From: Oxalobacteraceae sp. CFBP 8761
Lineage (GTDB): Bacteria; Pseudomonadota; Gammaproteobacteria; Burkholderiales; Burkholderiaceae_D
Reading direction: 5' to 3'
Assembly: GCA_014841595.1 (NCBI GenBank)
Contig: JACYUE010000001.1
Coordinates: 2,778,996 to 2,842,995 of the forward strand
DNA length: 64,000 nucleotides
In this document: one piece after another, positions 54,228 to 62,911 of the stretch
How positions within the stretch are numbered: the stretch's first letter is position 1
Layout of the letters: each line of letters begins with the position of its first letter
Notes under the pieces: model-generated
Database searches by the model: none
The model's input: only the letters and a program-made list of their open reading frames with translations
What the model was told of the DNA's origin: nothing
Made by a program: the position numbers and the translations under genes

Positions 54228-55607
54228 GTGAGCATGCCATCCAAGGTCTTGTGGGACGAAGGATTGTTCCTGCGGCCCCAGCATTTCCAGCAGCAGGAGC
54301 GCTACCACGATGCGCGCCTGAACCAGACCGCGTGCGCGCTGCATCCGTATTGCTGGGGCGTGCGCAGGATGACGATCGACCTGGACGCGCTCAGGAACGA
54401 CGTGCTGCGCATCGAGGAACTCTCGCTGCTGTTCCCCGAGGGCGAGGTGTACCGGGCACCCGATGGCGACATCCTGCCGCCCCAGGTGCGCCTGGCCGAC
54501 CTGCCGCCCGAGATGCAGACCGTCACCTACCACGCCGCCCTGCCGGCGCTGCGCGCGCATGGCGAGAACTGCGCGATCGGCGCCGGCACCGGCGACGGCT
54601 TGCACGAGCAGGAAGACACGCTGCGTTTTTCCCGGCATGACCGCGACACGCATGACCTGTACAGCAGCGCCGCCGAAGCCCCGGTCACCTATCTGCGCAA
54701 GACGCTGCGGCTGGTGGCCGATGGCGACGCACTCGAAGCCTACGAGAGCTTTCCGCTGCTGCGGCTGCGCCGCGTGGCCACCGGCGGCTTCGAGCCCGAT
54801 CCCGGCTTCATTCCGCCGAGCCTGTCGATCGACGCGGTGGCCGGCCCGGGCCTGGGCCTGCACGGCGCGCTGGCGCGGCTGATGGAAAAGCTGCTGGCCA
54901 AGGTGACCGCGCTGTATGGCGACCTGCGCGAACCGAGCCGCAACGTGGTCGAGATCCGCGGCGGCGACGTGTCGTCGTTCTGGCTGCTGCACACGGCCAG
55001 CGCCGGCTATGCGGCGCTGGCCCATTACCTGCACCACCGCGAGCTGCATCCCGAGCGCCTGTATGGCGCACTGCTGCACCTGGCGGGTGGCCTGATGACC
55101 TATTCGCGCAGCTACCGGCTGGACGACCTGCCCGCGTATGTCCACGCCGATCCGGGTCCGCCGTTCGCGCGCCTGGACGGCATCATCCGCGACCTCCTCG
55201 ACACCGTGATCTCGTCGCGCTACTTCACCATCGCGCTGCACCACGACCGCCCGTCGTACTACCAAGGCGCACTCGATTCGGGCCGCATCACCCCGCAGAC
55301 CACGCTGTATCTTGCCGTGGCTGCCGACATGCCGGCACTGCGCCTGGTCGAAACCGTGCCGCTGCAATTCAAGGTCGGCGCGCCCGAAGACGTCGACCGC
55401 TGCGTGCTGTCGGCGCTGCCGGGCGTCAGACTGCTGCACGCGCCGCAGGTGCCCAGCGCGATTCCCGTGCGGCCCGACATGGTCTACTTCGTCCTCGACG
55501 TGCGTGGGGCGCTGTACGAGGCCATGCTCAAGTCGCAGGCGATGTCGGTGTACGTGCCCAACGGGCTGCGCGAACTGCGTCTCGAACTGATCGCGGTGTC
55601 GGCATGA
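54228..55607 (+). CDS. tssK: Type VI secretion baseplate protein TssK
   Basis: 459 residues. KVLWDEGLFLRPQHFQQQERYHDARL is the diagnostic N-terminus; EDVDRCVLSALPGVRLLHAPQVPSAIPVRPDMVYFVLD lies near the end. TssK trimers join the baseplate to the TssL-TssM membrane complex. Translation starts at GTG 54228 (GAGG at 5 nt) or the ATG two codons later. It ends with ATGA overlap into tssL. Confidence 0.95.
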   Translation: MSMPSKVLWDEGLFLRPQHFQQQERYHDARLNQTACALHPYCWGVRRMTIDLDALRNDVLRIEELSLLFPEGEVYRAPDGDILPPQVRLADLPPEMQTVTYHAALPALRAHGENCAIGAGTGDGLHEQEDTLRFSRHDRDTHDLYSSAAEAPVTYLRKTLRLVADGDALEAYESFPLLRLRRVATGGFEPDPGFIPPSLSIDAVAGPGLGLHGALARLMEKLLAKVTALYGDLREPSRNVVEIRGGDVSSFWLLHTASAGYAALAHYLHHRELHPERLYGALLHLAGGLMTYSRSYRLDDLPAYVHADPGPPFARLDGIIRDLLDTVISSRYFTIALHHDRPSYYQGALDSGRITPQTTLYLAVAADMPALRLVETVPLQFKVGAPEDVDRCVLSALPGVRLLHAPQVPSAIPVRPDMVYFVLDVRGALYEAMLKSQAMSVYVPNGLRELRLELIAVSA

Positions 55608-56368
55608 GCGCGTTCATCGAGCGCCGCGCCGCGCCCAAAGGCGATACGGGCGAGCACGCCACCCGCACGCAACGCCTCAGCGACATCATGTACGAGGGGT
55701 TCTACGCGCTGTTCCTGCTCAAGACCGGGTGCGGGCCGCAGGACAAGGTCGCGTTTGCCGACAACATGACGAGCTTTCTGATGGACGTCGACCGCAATGC
55801 CAAGGCACTGGGGATCGCGGCCGACGACATCCTGGCCGCCAAGTACGCATTCTGCTCGGCGGTCGACGAAATCATCCTGCGCTCGACCTTCGACGTGCGC
55901 GACGCATGGGAGACCCGGCCCCTGCAGCTGCGGGTGTTCGGCGACCAGCTCGCGGGCGAGCATTTCTTCCACCGGCTCGACGACCTGCGCGCGCGCGGGG
56001 CACAGCAGGTCGAGGCGCTCGAGGTTTTCCATATGTGCCTGCTGCTGGGTTTCCAGGGCCGTTACGCGCTCGACGGCAAGGACAAGCTCGACTACCTGGT
56101 GGCGCGCCTGGGCGACGAGATCGCCCGCATGCGCGGCCGGACGCGGGGCTTCGCGCCGCATGCCGAACGGCCGGACCAGGTGGTCAACCGCGTGCGCAGC
56201 GACCTGTCGCTGTGGGTGCTGGGCGCGGTGTTTACGGTGGCCGGGCTGGGCGCGTACGTGGGCTTCCGGACCGTGCTGGGCAACGACACCGGCTATGCGC
56301 TGGCACATTACAACGATCTGGTGACGCTGCCGCCGAGAGCGGCGAACGTGACGATCACATTGCCGTAA
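55604..56368 (+). CDS. tssL: Type VI secretion inner-membrane protein TssL (DotU/IcmH)
   Basis: 254 residues. The cytosolic DotU domain (YEGFYALFLLKTG, AKYAFCSAVDEIILRSTF, FHMCLLLGFQGRY) is followed by a single C-terminal membrane helix at about residues 205-225 (LSLWVLGAVFTVAGLGAYVGF) and a short periplasmic tail. The peptidoglycan-binding extension of some TssL proteins is absent; the separate OmpA/BON protein encoded next can supply that role. Coupled to tssK by ATGA overlap. Confidence 0.94.
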   Translation: MSAFIERRAAPKGDTGEHATRTQRLSDIMYEGFYALFLLKTGCGPQDKVAFADNMTSFLMDVDRNAKALGIAADDILAAKYAFCSAVDEIILRSTFDVRDAWETRPLQLRVFGDQLAGEHFFHRLDDLRARGAQQVEALEVFHMCLLLGFQGRYALDGKDKLDYLVARLGDEIARMRGRTRGFAPHAERPDQVVNRVRSDLSLWVLGAVFTVAGLGAYVGFRTVLGNDTGYALAHYNDLVTLPPRAANVTITLP

Positions 56369-56407
56369 AGCGTGAACGAACCCGGCCGTGAGGCCGGGGC
56401 GCTTTAC
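56365..56407. terminator. Bidirectional hairpin between convergent tssL and the OmpA/BON gene
   Basis: An outer 8-bp stem GTAAAGCG (56365-56372) / CGCTTTAC (56400-56407) and an inner 7-bp stem CCCGGCC (56381-56387) / GGCCGGG (56392-56398) with a GTGA loop. Both stop codons lie in the outer stem. Confidence 0.7.
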
Positions 56408-57183
56408 TGGAGTACCTTGAACTCGATGCGCCGGTTGCGCGCCTTCCCTTCCGGCGTGCGGTTGTCCGCCACCGGCCGGTCTGGCCCCTCGCCGGACACC
56501 GCGATCGAGTCGGCCGCAATGCCCTGGGCCACCACATATGCCTTGACTGCTTCGGCCCGCGCCTGGCTCAGTGACAGGTTGCCGGCGCGCGAACCGGCGT
56601 TGTCGGTGTGGCCGATGACGCCGACCTTGACGCCCTTGATCTTGCGCAGCGCGACGGTCATCCCGTCCAGCACGGCGATGCCGGTAGGCGTCAGTGTCGC
56701 CTTGCCCGATTCGAATTCGATGATGCGGTCGGCCAGCGCCGCATCGAGTACCACCTGCTGCGACACCTGGACCCGCAAGCCGTTGTTGACGGTATAGGTG
56801 GGATTCAGGCTCGCCGCGATATCGCCCGCGATCTTCTGACGCTGCTCCTCGCTGGCCACATCGCCGCGCATGCTGACGCTGTTGCCGTCGATGTGCAGCT
56901 GGCCGCCTTTCACCAGGCGCAGGTTCGGACCGATCAGCCGGCCGACATACGTGTTCCAGTTGGCGGGCGTCGACACGGTGCCGACCGACAGCTGGTCGAC
57001 CACACGCGCGGCGCCGTAGACGCCGCGCAGGCGTTCCAGCAGCGCGGACTTAGTCGCCTCGTCGGCCACGGTGCCGGTCACCAGCACCGGGGCGTCGGCC
57101 TGGGTCTGGGCCTGCGCTGCGCCGTGCTGCAGGCCCGCCAGGCCGGTCAGGCACAACCTCAGGATCAGTGTGCGAAGTATCAC
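56404..57183 (-). CDS. T6SS-associated OmpA-domain protein with BON-like region (TagL-like)
   Basis: 259 residues with a signal peptide (cleavage near GAAQA-Q). The first half has BON-like repeats (VLVTGTVADEATKSALLERLRGVYG and VSMRGDVASEEQRQKIAGDIAASL). The second half is an OmpA C-terminal peptidoglycan-binding domain (IIEFESGKATLTPTG, VIGHTDNAGSRAGNLSLSQARAEAVKAYV, GPDRPVADNRTPEGKARNRRIEFKV). It likely fixes the secretion machine to the cell wall, complementing a TssL without such a domain. GTG start at 57183, GGAG 6 nt upstream and 1 nt from the tagF stop. Confidence 0.87.
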   Translation of the reverse strand: MILRTLILRLCLTGLAGLQHGAAQAQTQADAPVLVTGTVADEATKSALLERLRGVYGAARVVDQLSVGTVSTPANWNTYVGRLIGPNLRLVKGGQLHIDGNSVSMRGDVASEEQRQKIAGDIAASLNPTYTVNNGLRVQVSQQVVLDAALADRIIEFESGKATLTPTGIAVLDGMTVALRKIKGVKVGVIGHTDNAGSRAGNLSLSQARAEAVKAYVVAQGIAADSIAVSGEGPDRPVADNRTPEGKARNRRIEFKVLQ

Positions 57184-57184
57184 G

Positions 57185-58132
57185 TCAGGCTCCGATGAAG
57201 GTTGTCATGAACAGCGTGCGCGCCAGCGCCAGCGGCAGGTCGGGCTGGGCCAGCTGGCTGGCCAGCGCGCGCACGTCGAGCTCGAGCTGCAGCTGCTCGT
57301 CGATCCAGGCCGTGTGCTGCAGGCGCACCTGCAGGTCGGCGCCTACCAGCGGATCGATCATGGCGCGCAGCGTGTCGGCCAGCGCGGCGCAAAAGCCCAC
57401 CACCAGCACCGGCCGCCCGTCCTGGTGCGTGATGAACAGCGCCAGGTCGAACCCGGCGCGCCGCAGGAATGGCGCGATCAGTCCGAGCCAGAACGCCGCC
57501 ACCGGATAGCGCGCCGCCGGGTCGGCCGGCAGCGGCAGCACGAGACTCTTGTCGAGCGTGCGGGGCGGGCTGCGCATCACGGGCTGCAGCAGCAAACCGA
57601 GCGCCAGCACCAGCCGCGCGACACCGCAGTTGCCCAGCAGCGCGTCGAGCGAACCCACCGTGCCGGCGTCGATCCAGGCCGGGCAGGCGCCCACATCCCC
57701 CAGGCCAATCGCGCTGTCGGCGATCGCCTGCAGCGACGCCGTGGGATCGGCATCTGCCAGCACGTTCGGGCAGATCTCCTGCAAAAACGTCCACAGCGGG
57801 GCAAAAGCGACGGGACAGTGCGCCACGAACGCGGCCGGATCGGCCACCGTCAGCGTGCGCGTGGCCAGAAACGGAAAGCGCCGGCCCGACTGGTCGCGGC
57901 TGGCCAGCAGATGCCCGGCCACAGCATGGTGGCGCGCCGGGCCGACGAGGGCGAAGCTCACCGGCGCCATGGCGTCGTAGTGCACCCGCCAGCGCGCATC
58001 GGACGGCAGCAGGGTCATCACCTGCGCCAGCCAGGCGTCGAGCATCCCGATCGTGGCCGGTTCGTGCGCCAGCTTGACGAAGTCGGCGCGCGCGGGCAGC
58101 TTGCCGAAGTAACCGATCCGGTCGGCGCGCAT
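57185..58132 (-). CDS. tagF: Type VI secretion-associated protein TagF
   Basis: 315 residues. RIGYFGKLPARADFVK and HYDAMAPVSFALVGPA, GRRFPFLATRTLTVADPAAF and CPAWIDAGTVGSL are typical of the TagF/ImpM (DUF2094) family. In Pseudomonas and Agrobacterium TagF holds T6SS off posttranslationally by acting on Fha or the membrane complex. Here no ppkA, pppA or fha gene is visible, so its partner is uncertain. The ATG overlaps the tssM stop (TGATG). The open frame extends much further into tssM antiparallel codons without homology. Confidence 0.9.
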   Translation of the reverse strand: MRADRIGYFGKLPARADFVKLAHEPATIGMLDAWLAQVMTLLPSDARWRVHYDAMAPVSFALVGPARHHAVAGHLLASRDQSGRRFPFLATRTLTVADPAAFVAHCPVAFAPLWTFLQEICPNVLADADPTASLQAIADSAIGLGDVGACPAWIDAGTVGSLDALLGNCGVARLVLALGLLLQPVMRSPPRTLDKSLVLPLPADPAARYPVAAFWLGLIAPFLRRAGFDLALFITHQDGRPVLVVGFCAALADTLRAMIDPLVGADLQVRLQHTAWIDEQLQLELDVRALASQLAQPDLPLALARTLFMTTFIGA

Positions 58133-61100
58133 CACTGGCCTCCCGTACTGGCCAGTGCAGGCGCCGCCGCATCGAAGCGGCCAACGATTGCCGGCGGCAG
58201 GCGCATGCCACGAAAACCCTGGCCCTGGGCCTGCCCGCCCCCGCCTCCGCCCGCCTGCGGACTGCTGACGATCTTCAGGTCCACCGCCACCGTCACATTG
58301 TTGCTGCTCCAGCGCAGCTCGAACACGCCGTCGTCCTTCTTGGTGCGCTGCGCCGACTCGAACAGGCGCTGCAGGCCGAACTGGCCCGGCTGGTTGAACA
58401 GTTCCACCGTGCGGCCATCGAACGTCACGGCCGACACGCGTGCCCCCGATACGCCCTGCGGCCCCGGATGCACCATATTGCTCCAGCTGGCCGGGGTGTT
58501 GCGGTAACGGAGTTGCTGGCCATCGATCTCGAGCGTGTATTCGAGCGTGCCGGGCGCCGTGAGCGGCAGTACCTGGAACACGGTCTGCGCCACCGTGCCG
58601 GCCGCCACGCCGTTGTTCGACAGCGGCGCGATCCAGGCCGGGAACGCGGCCACCGCCTGCGGCGCGAGCGAAATGCCGATGTCGGCCCAGGTGCGCGCGG
58701 CCAGCACGTCGCCGCGCCGCACCACGAGCGGGCCCATGGCCGTGCCCACGAATTTGGCCACCGCGCCGTCGGGCCCGAACACCTGGCCGATCTCGCCCGG
58801 CGTGGCCTCGATGCTTGCGCCTTGCGCGAACGGATACTTGGCCGCCAGCGTGCGCGTGAACGGCTCGACGACCTGCGCCTGCCAGGTCTTGTTGATCTCG
58901 GCCTCGGACGGCAGCACGATCATCGCGAAGGTCTGCGTCAGCGGCCGCACGAGCAGTGGCCGCAGCGCGCTTTTCTGGCTCTCGCTCATCCCGGTGAGCA
59001 TCTGCTCGTCGACGTAGCGCAGCGCCTCGGCCAGTTCCGAGCCGGTCCCTTCGAGTGTCTGCTGCATGAACTGCTTGGCGCCCGGCCCCGGGTCGCCCTG
59101 GTTCTTCAGCGTATTCAGGCGCGTGCGCAGGCGCGACAGCGCGTCGAGGTAGCCCGTCATCAGCGATGCCTCCTTCTCCTTCGCGCCAACCAGGCGCGCC
59201 ACGCCGGCAAATTCGCGGCCGATCGGGCCGGCGCTTTGCGGCCCGCCGGTCAATTCGGCCGGGTCGATGGCGTCGGCCAGCGTGCGTGCATCGGACGGCG
59301 CCCGGCGCAGGATCTTCTGCTTGATCCACTCGGCGACGCCCCGTTCGGTCTTGCTCGCAGGCTGGCGCAACCCGCCCGGATTGTCCCAGGCGGTCTCTTC
59401 ATGGATCGTGCGCAGCAGCCTGGCGATGGGCGACGTCTGCGGGTCGCCCAGCCGATTCATCGCCTGCACGCTGGCGTCGAAGCCGCGCAGGTCGGTGATC
59501 GCCACGCCCTGCACGAACTTGACCCATTCGCGTGCATAGTCAGCCTTGTACAGGTCGATCAGCGCCTTCTGGATCTGCTCCGGGCTGCCCTCGAGCGTCA
59601 GGTCGTCACGCGCCGTGGTCTTGAGCACCCAGTCGACGGTATTGAGTTCGCGGTTCGAGGCCTCGCGGATCGCGCCCAGCACGAACTTGTCCCACGCCGC
59701 GCGGGTGAACGCGCCGCTGACCGCGTGGCTGCCGGCCACCAGCGCGCTGTCCTGTTCGCCGACGATGCGCGCCACCGTCACCGCCGGGAAGCGCGTGGCT
59801 GCGCGCGTGCGGATGTCGGCGTACACGCGCTCGCGCGCCGGCGTGCCGCGCACCACGCGGCGCAGGTGCTCGCGCGTAGTGTCGAGCAGGCCCAGCTTGA
59901 GCGTCATCTGTGGCCAGGCCGGGTCATCGATATTAGCCAGGTGGAAGCTGAGCAGGCGTTCGGCGCTGCGGATCATCTGCTCGCGCGGCATCGCGCCGCG
60001 GTGCGCTTCCAGCCAGCCGCGCCAGTAGCGCGTGAGCTGGTCGTTCAGGTGCCCCGGCTCGGCGTGCGTTTTATCGCCCAGCATCAGGTAGGTCTTGAGC
60101 GCGTTGTAGGCGTCGCCGACGCTGGTGGGCGACGCGTCCTGATACGGCTGGCCGGGCCGGACCGCCGGCGTGGCCGCCTGGCGCGCCGGATCGAGGCTGG
60201 CCGCATTGTTGTTCACTTCCGTCAGCATGATCTCGAGCGCGCCGGTCACCGGTTCGACCATCACCGCGCGCACGCCGGCAAAGTATTCGTCGCGCAGCTT
60301 GCGCGACAGCTGCCCGCCCTGGTACAGGCCGAAGCCCAGCGCCCACGGCTTGTCCTGGCTGTAGCCATCGAGCAGCTCGATGCGGTCCTGCAGGATGTCG
60401 AGCGCTTCTAGCCGCGACTGCAGGTCGATGCGGCCAGCCTGCAGCCTCGTCACCTTGTCGAGGTCGGCCTGCACATTGGCCACCAGCTGGCGGTTGCCCA
60501 TGTAGGCCCAGGACCAGCCCCCCATCGCGCAACCCAGCAGAATCGTGGCCGCGAAAAACACACCCAGCTTCCAGCGCGCCGCCGCCGGATGCGTGTAGCG
60601 CCTGACCAGGTCGCGGTCGGCGAAGATCACCTTGCGAAACAGGTCCAGCAAAAAGTAGCCCGACTGCCCGGCTGCCGGCTCGGCCACCGCGCCTTCACGA
60701 TTGCCCAGCGCCAGATCGAAGCGGCTGGCCACGCGCTGGCTCGACAGGTCTTGCACGCTGCCTTCCTGCAGCGCGCTGGTGAAGTAAAAGCCGCGAAACA
60801 CGGGTTTGAACTGGTAGGTGTTTTCGTCGAACAGCGTGGCCAGAAAGGCGCGCAGCGGCGTTCTGATCGCCGCAAATTCGAGGGGGAACGTGAACACGCC
60901 GGGGCGCATCAGGGTGCTGCGGTTGGCGCCCATGCCGGCCAGGCTCATTTCTTTCAGGCCATCGACGAGCGCTTCGAACTCGTCGTCAAAAAAGGCCAGC
61001 ACGTCCTGCGGCGCACTGCGGCGGTTATAGCGCAGCGTGGCGCCCCAGATGCGCTCGCGCTCGGCCCGTTCGCTGCCATGGAAAAAGTCCACGAAGCCCG

Positions 61101-61893
61101 CCACCAGGTCGACCTTGGTAAACACGACATACACGGGCGGATGCACGCCCAGGCGCTCGGTCAGCTCCTGCATGCGGGTGCGCAGGTTCTTGGCCAGTTC
61201 GTGCGATGCCGTGGCCGGGCCGGCCATCAGTTCGGCCACGCTGACCGCGATCAGGATGCCGTTGACCGGGGCACGGTGGCGATGGCGGCGCAGCAGGTCG
61301 AGAAAACCGAACCACTCGTCGCGATCGTCTTCCTGCACGGAATAGCGCCCGGCCGTGTCGAGCAGGATGCCGTCGGTGGTAAAGAACCAGTCGCAATTGC
61401 GGGTCCCGCCCACACCCTGGACCGCCTTGTTGCCGGGGATCGGAAACGTCAGCCCCGAGCGCACGATGGCGCTGCTCTTGCCGGCCGCCGGGTTGCCGAT
61501 GACCATATACCACGGCAGTTCGTACAGCGCCGCCGCGCCCCGCGTCAGGCCCAGCTTGGACGTCTTGATGGTGCTGACCGCATCGAGCAGATTCTTGCGC
61601 AGCACGGCAACGTCGCCCTTGCCGTTGTCGTCCATCGCATCGTCCGTGGCGTGACCACCGGCCTCGCCCTCGGCGATGGCCGACGCTAGCCGGGCGCCTT
61701 CGCGCGCGCGCCAGGCGCGCCGGATCATCCAGCCGGCGCCCCAGCAACCAAGCAAGGCCAGGCCCACGATGGCGGCCCAGACGATGGCGATGTCCAGCGC
61801 CACGGCGCCAAGCACCAGCAGCGCCGCGATGGCGAGCACACCGATCAGGATCAGCATGCGGCTGCTGGTCAGGAAGTTCCAGAATCGCGCCAT
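58132..61893 (-). CDS. tssM: Type VI secretion inner-membrane protein TssM (IcmF)
   Basis: 1253 residues. Two N-terminal helices (MLILIGVLAIAALLVLGAVA and the AIVWAAIVGLALLGCWGAGW region) precede a cytosolic NTPase-like domain with Walker A GNPAAGKSS at about 132 and TDGILLDTAGRYSVQED. A third helix near 460 (FFAATILLGCAMGGW) is followed by the large periplasmic domain, ending with an Ala/Gly-rich tail. It spans the periplasm to TssJ. It is followed by tagF in overlapping frame. Confidence 0.96.
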   Translation of the reverse strand: MARFWNFLTSSRMLILIGVLAIAALLVLGAVALDIAIVWAAIVGLALLGCWGAGWMIRRAWRAREGARLASAIAEGEAGGHATDDAMDDNGKGDVAVLRKNLLDAVSTIKTSKLGLTRGAAALYELPWYMVIGNPAAGKSSAIVRSGLTFPIPGNKAVQGVGGTRNCDWFFTTDGILLDTAGRYSVQEDDRDEWFGFLDLLRRHRHRAPVNGILIAVSVAELMAGPATASHELAKNLRTRMQELTERLGVHPPVYVVFTKVDLVAGFVDFFHGSERAERERIWGATLRYNRRSAPQDVLAFFDDEFEALVDGLKEMSLAGMGANRSTLMRPGVFTFPLEFAAIRTPLRAFLATLFDENTYQFKPVFRGFYFTSALQEGSVQDLSSQRVASRFDLALGNREGAVAEPAAGQSGYFLLDLFRKVIFADRDLVRRYTHPAAARWKLGVFFAATILLGCAMGGWSWAYMGNRQLVANVQADLDKVTRLQAGRIDLQSRLEALDILQDRIELLDGYSQDKPWALGFGLYQGGQLSRKLRDEYFAGVRAVMVEPVTGALEIMLTEVNNNAASLDPARQAATPAVRPGQPYQDASPTSVGDAYNALKTYLMLGDKTHAEPGHLNDQLTRYWRGWLEAHRGAMPREQMIRSAERLLSFHLANIDDPAWPQMTLKLGLLDTTREHLRRVVRGTPARERVYADIRTRAATRFPAVTVARIVGEQDSALVAGSHAVSGAFTRAAWDKFVLGAIREASNRELNTVDWVLKTTARDDLTLEGSPEQIQKALIDLYKADYAREWVKFVQGVAITDLRGFDASVQAMNRLGDPQTSPIARLLRTIHEETAWDNPGGLRQPASKTERGVAEWIKQKILRRAPSDARTLADAIDPAELTGGPQSAGPIGREFAGVARLVGAKEKEASLMTGYLDALSRLRTRLNTLKNQGDPGPGAKQFMQQTLEGTGSELAEALRYVDEQMLTGMSESQKSALRPLLVRPLTQTFAMIVLPSEAEINKTWQAQVVEPFTRTLAAKYPFAQGASIEATPGEIGQVFGPDGAVAKFVGTAMGPLVVRRGDVLAARTWADIGISLAPQAVAAFPAWIAPLSNNGVAAGTVAQTVFQVLPLTAPGTLEYTLEIDGQQLRYRNTPASWSNMVHPGPQGVSGARVSAVTFDGRTVELFNQPGQFGLQRLFESAQRTKKDDGVFELRWSSNNVTVAVDLKIVSSPQAGGGGGGQAQGQGFRGMRLPPAIVGRFDAAAPALASTGGQ

Positions 61894-62011
61894 GGCGGGG
61901 CCCAGGTCCGTTGAAAAAAGAGTCTCACAGGAAATGCTCGCACGCGCATGGCTGCCGTCGCTTGAGCGGGCGCAACACGGTGGACTTGGTGCATCGCCGG
62001 CGCCCGCAGGC

Positions 62012-62851
62012 TCAGCGCCGCATCACCCCGCGCAGGCGCAGCTCGGTGTGGCCAAAATCCATCATCTTCCAGCGCCCGCCCCAGGTCAGGCCGAGCGACT
62101 CGGCCACCTGTCCGTAGGCCTGGTAGCCGCGCATGGCCCACGGGTCTTTTTCGGAAATCACCAGCTTGCCGTCGCGCAGGAACGCGCAGTCGCCCGCCAG
62201 GCCGTACTGGTGCCAGCTCTGAAACGCGCGCGCGTTGGTGACATTGCTGCCACTGGCGGCCAGCGCATCCTGGCGCGCCGGGCTGCGGTAGCCTTCGAGC
62301 AGCGCCATCTCGTAACCGTGCTGCTCCTTCATGATCTTGAAGGCCAATAGCAGGCGCGCGCTGAAGTCAGGGTGCAGCAAGCCCCAATTGCGGCTCGCGC
62401 CCACCAGCATCGGCCGTATCAGCTCGACTTCGGCGGTCGTAAACACGTCGGGCGGCAGCGCCACCGGGGGCGAGAGCTGTTCGCCAGCCAGCAGCGCCGC
62501 CACCTGTTCATCCGGCATGGCGGCGCTGCCCTGATACACGGGCAGCATGGCGGGATTGCTCAGCGCCAGCGCCAGCAGAGAGGGAATCAGGATCACCGGC
62601 ACGACAATGGCGAACACGACCCGATGCCGGCGCAGGAAGCGCAGCAGGCGCTCGCGCAGCGTGAGCGCGGCCGCATCGCGCGCGGCGCCCAGCGCCCGCC
62701 CGCCCGCGTGCCCCCAGGCGCCGGCATGCCGCGCCAGCGCGCGCAAGCGGCCGATGCCGCGCGTTGCCAATGCGCGACCTGTCGGGAAAACGGCCAGCCA
62801 GATCAGGCCGGATGCGCCACAAACGTACAGAAGCGCGATAAAGATCAGCAT
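62012..62851 (-). CDS. Membrane-anchored M15-family peptidoglycan peptidase (TagX-like)
   Basis: 279 residues with two membrane segments (MLIFIALLYVCGASGLIWLAVF at the N-terminus; VVFAIVVPVILIPSLLALAL near residue 90) and a periplasmic peptidase domain. The domain shows LLEGYRSPARQDALA, FQSWHQYGLAGDCAF with zinc-ligand His and Asp, and MMDFGHTELR with the third ligand. That is the VanY/M15 fold. TagX of Acinetobacter is a peptidase of this kind needed to open the wall for T6SS assembly; the same job is likely here. GGAGG lies 6 nt before the ATG. It is 118 nt upstream of tssM. Confidence 0.85.
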   Translation of the reverse strand: MLIFIALLYVCGASGLIWLAVFPTGRALATRGIGRLRALARHAGAWGHAGGRALGAARDAAALTLRERLLRFLRRHRVVFAIVVPVILIPSLLALALSNPAMLPVYQGSAAMPDEQVAALLAGEQLSPPVALPPDVFTTAEVELIRPMLVGASRNWGLLHPDFSARLLLAFKIMKEQHGYEMALLEGYRSPARQDALAASGSNVTNARAFQSWHQYGLAGDCAFLRDGKLVISEKDPWAMRGYQAYGQVAESLGLTWGGRWKMMDFGHTELRLRGVMRR

Positions 62852-62911
62852 CGGTACCTCCAGGATTGTTTCTAATCGGAACTGGAAAAAACCCATCTTA
62901 GGAGTGCTGCC

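Noticed and set aside
58133..59329. N-terminal extension of the tagF frame into tssM
   Set aside because: The first 399 codons lie over tssM in another frame and match nothing; TagF homology begins exactly at the ATG at 58132.
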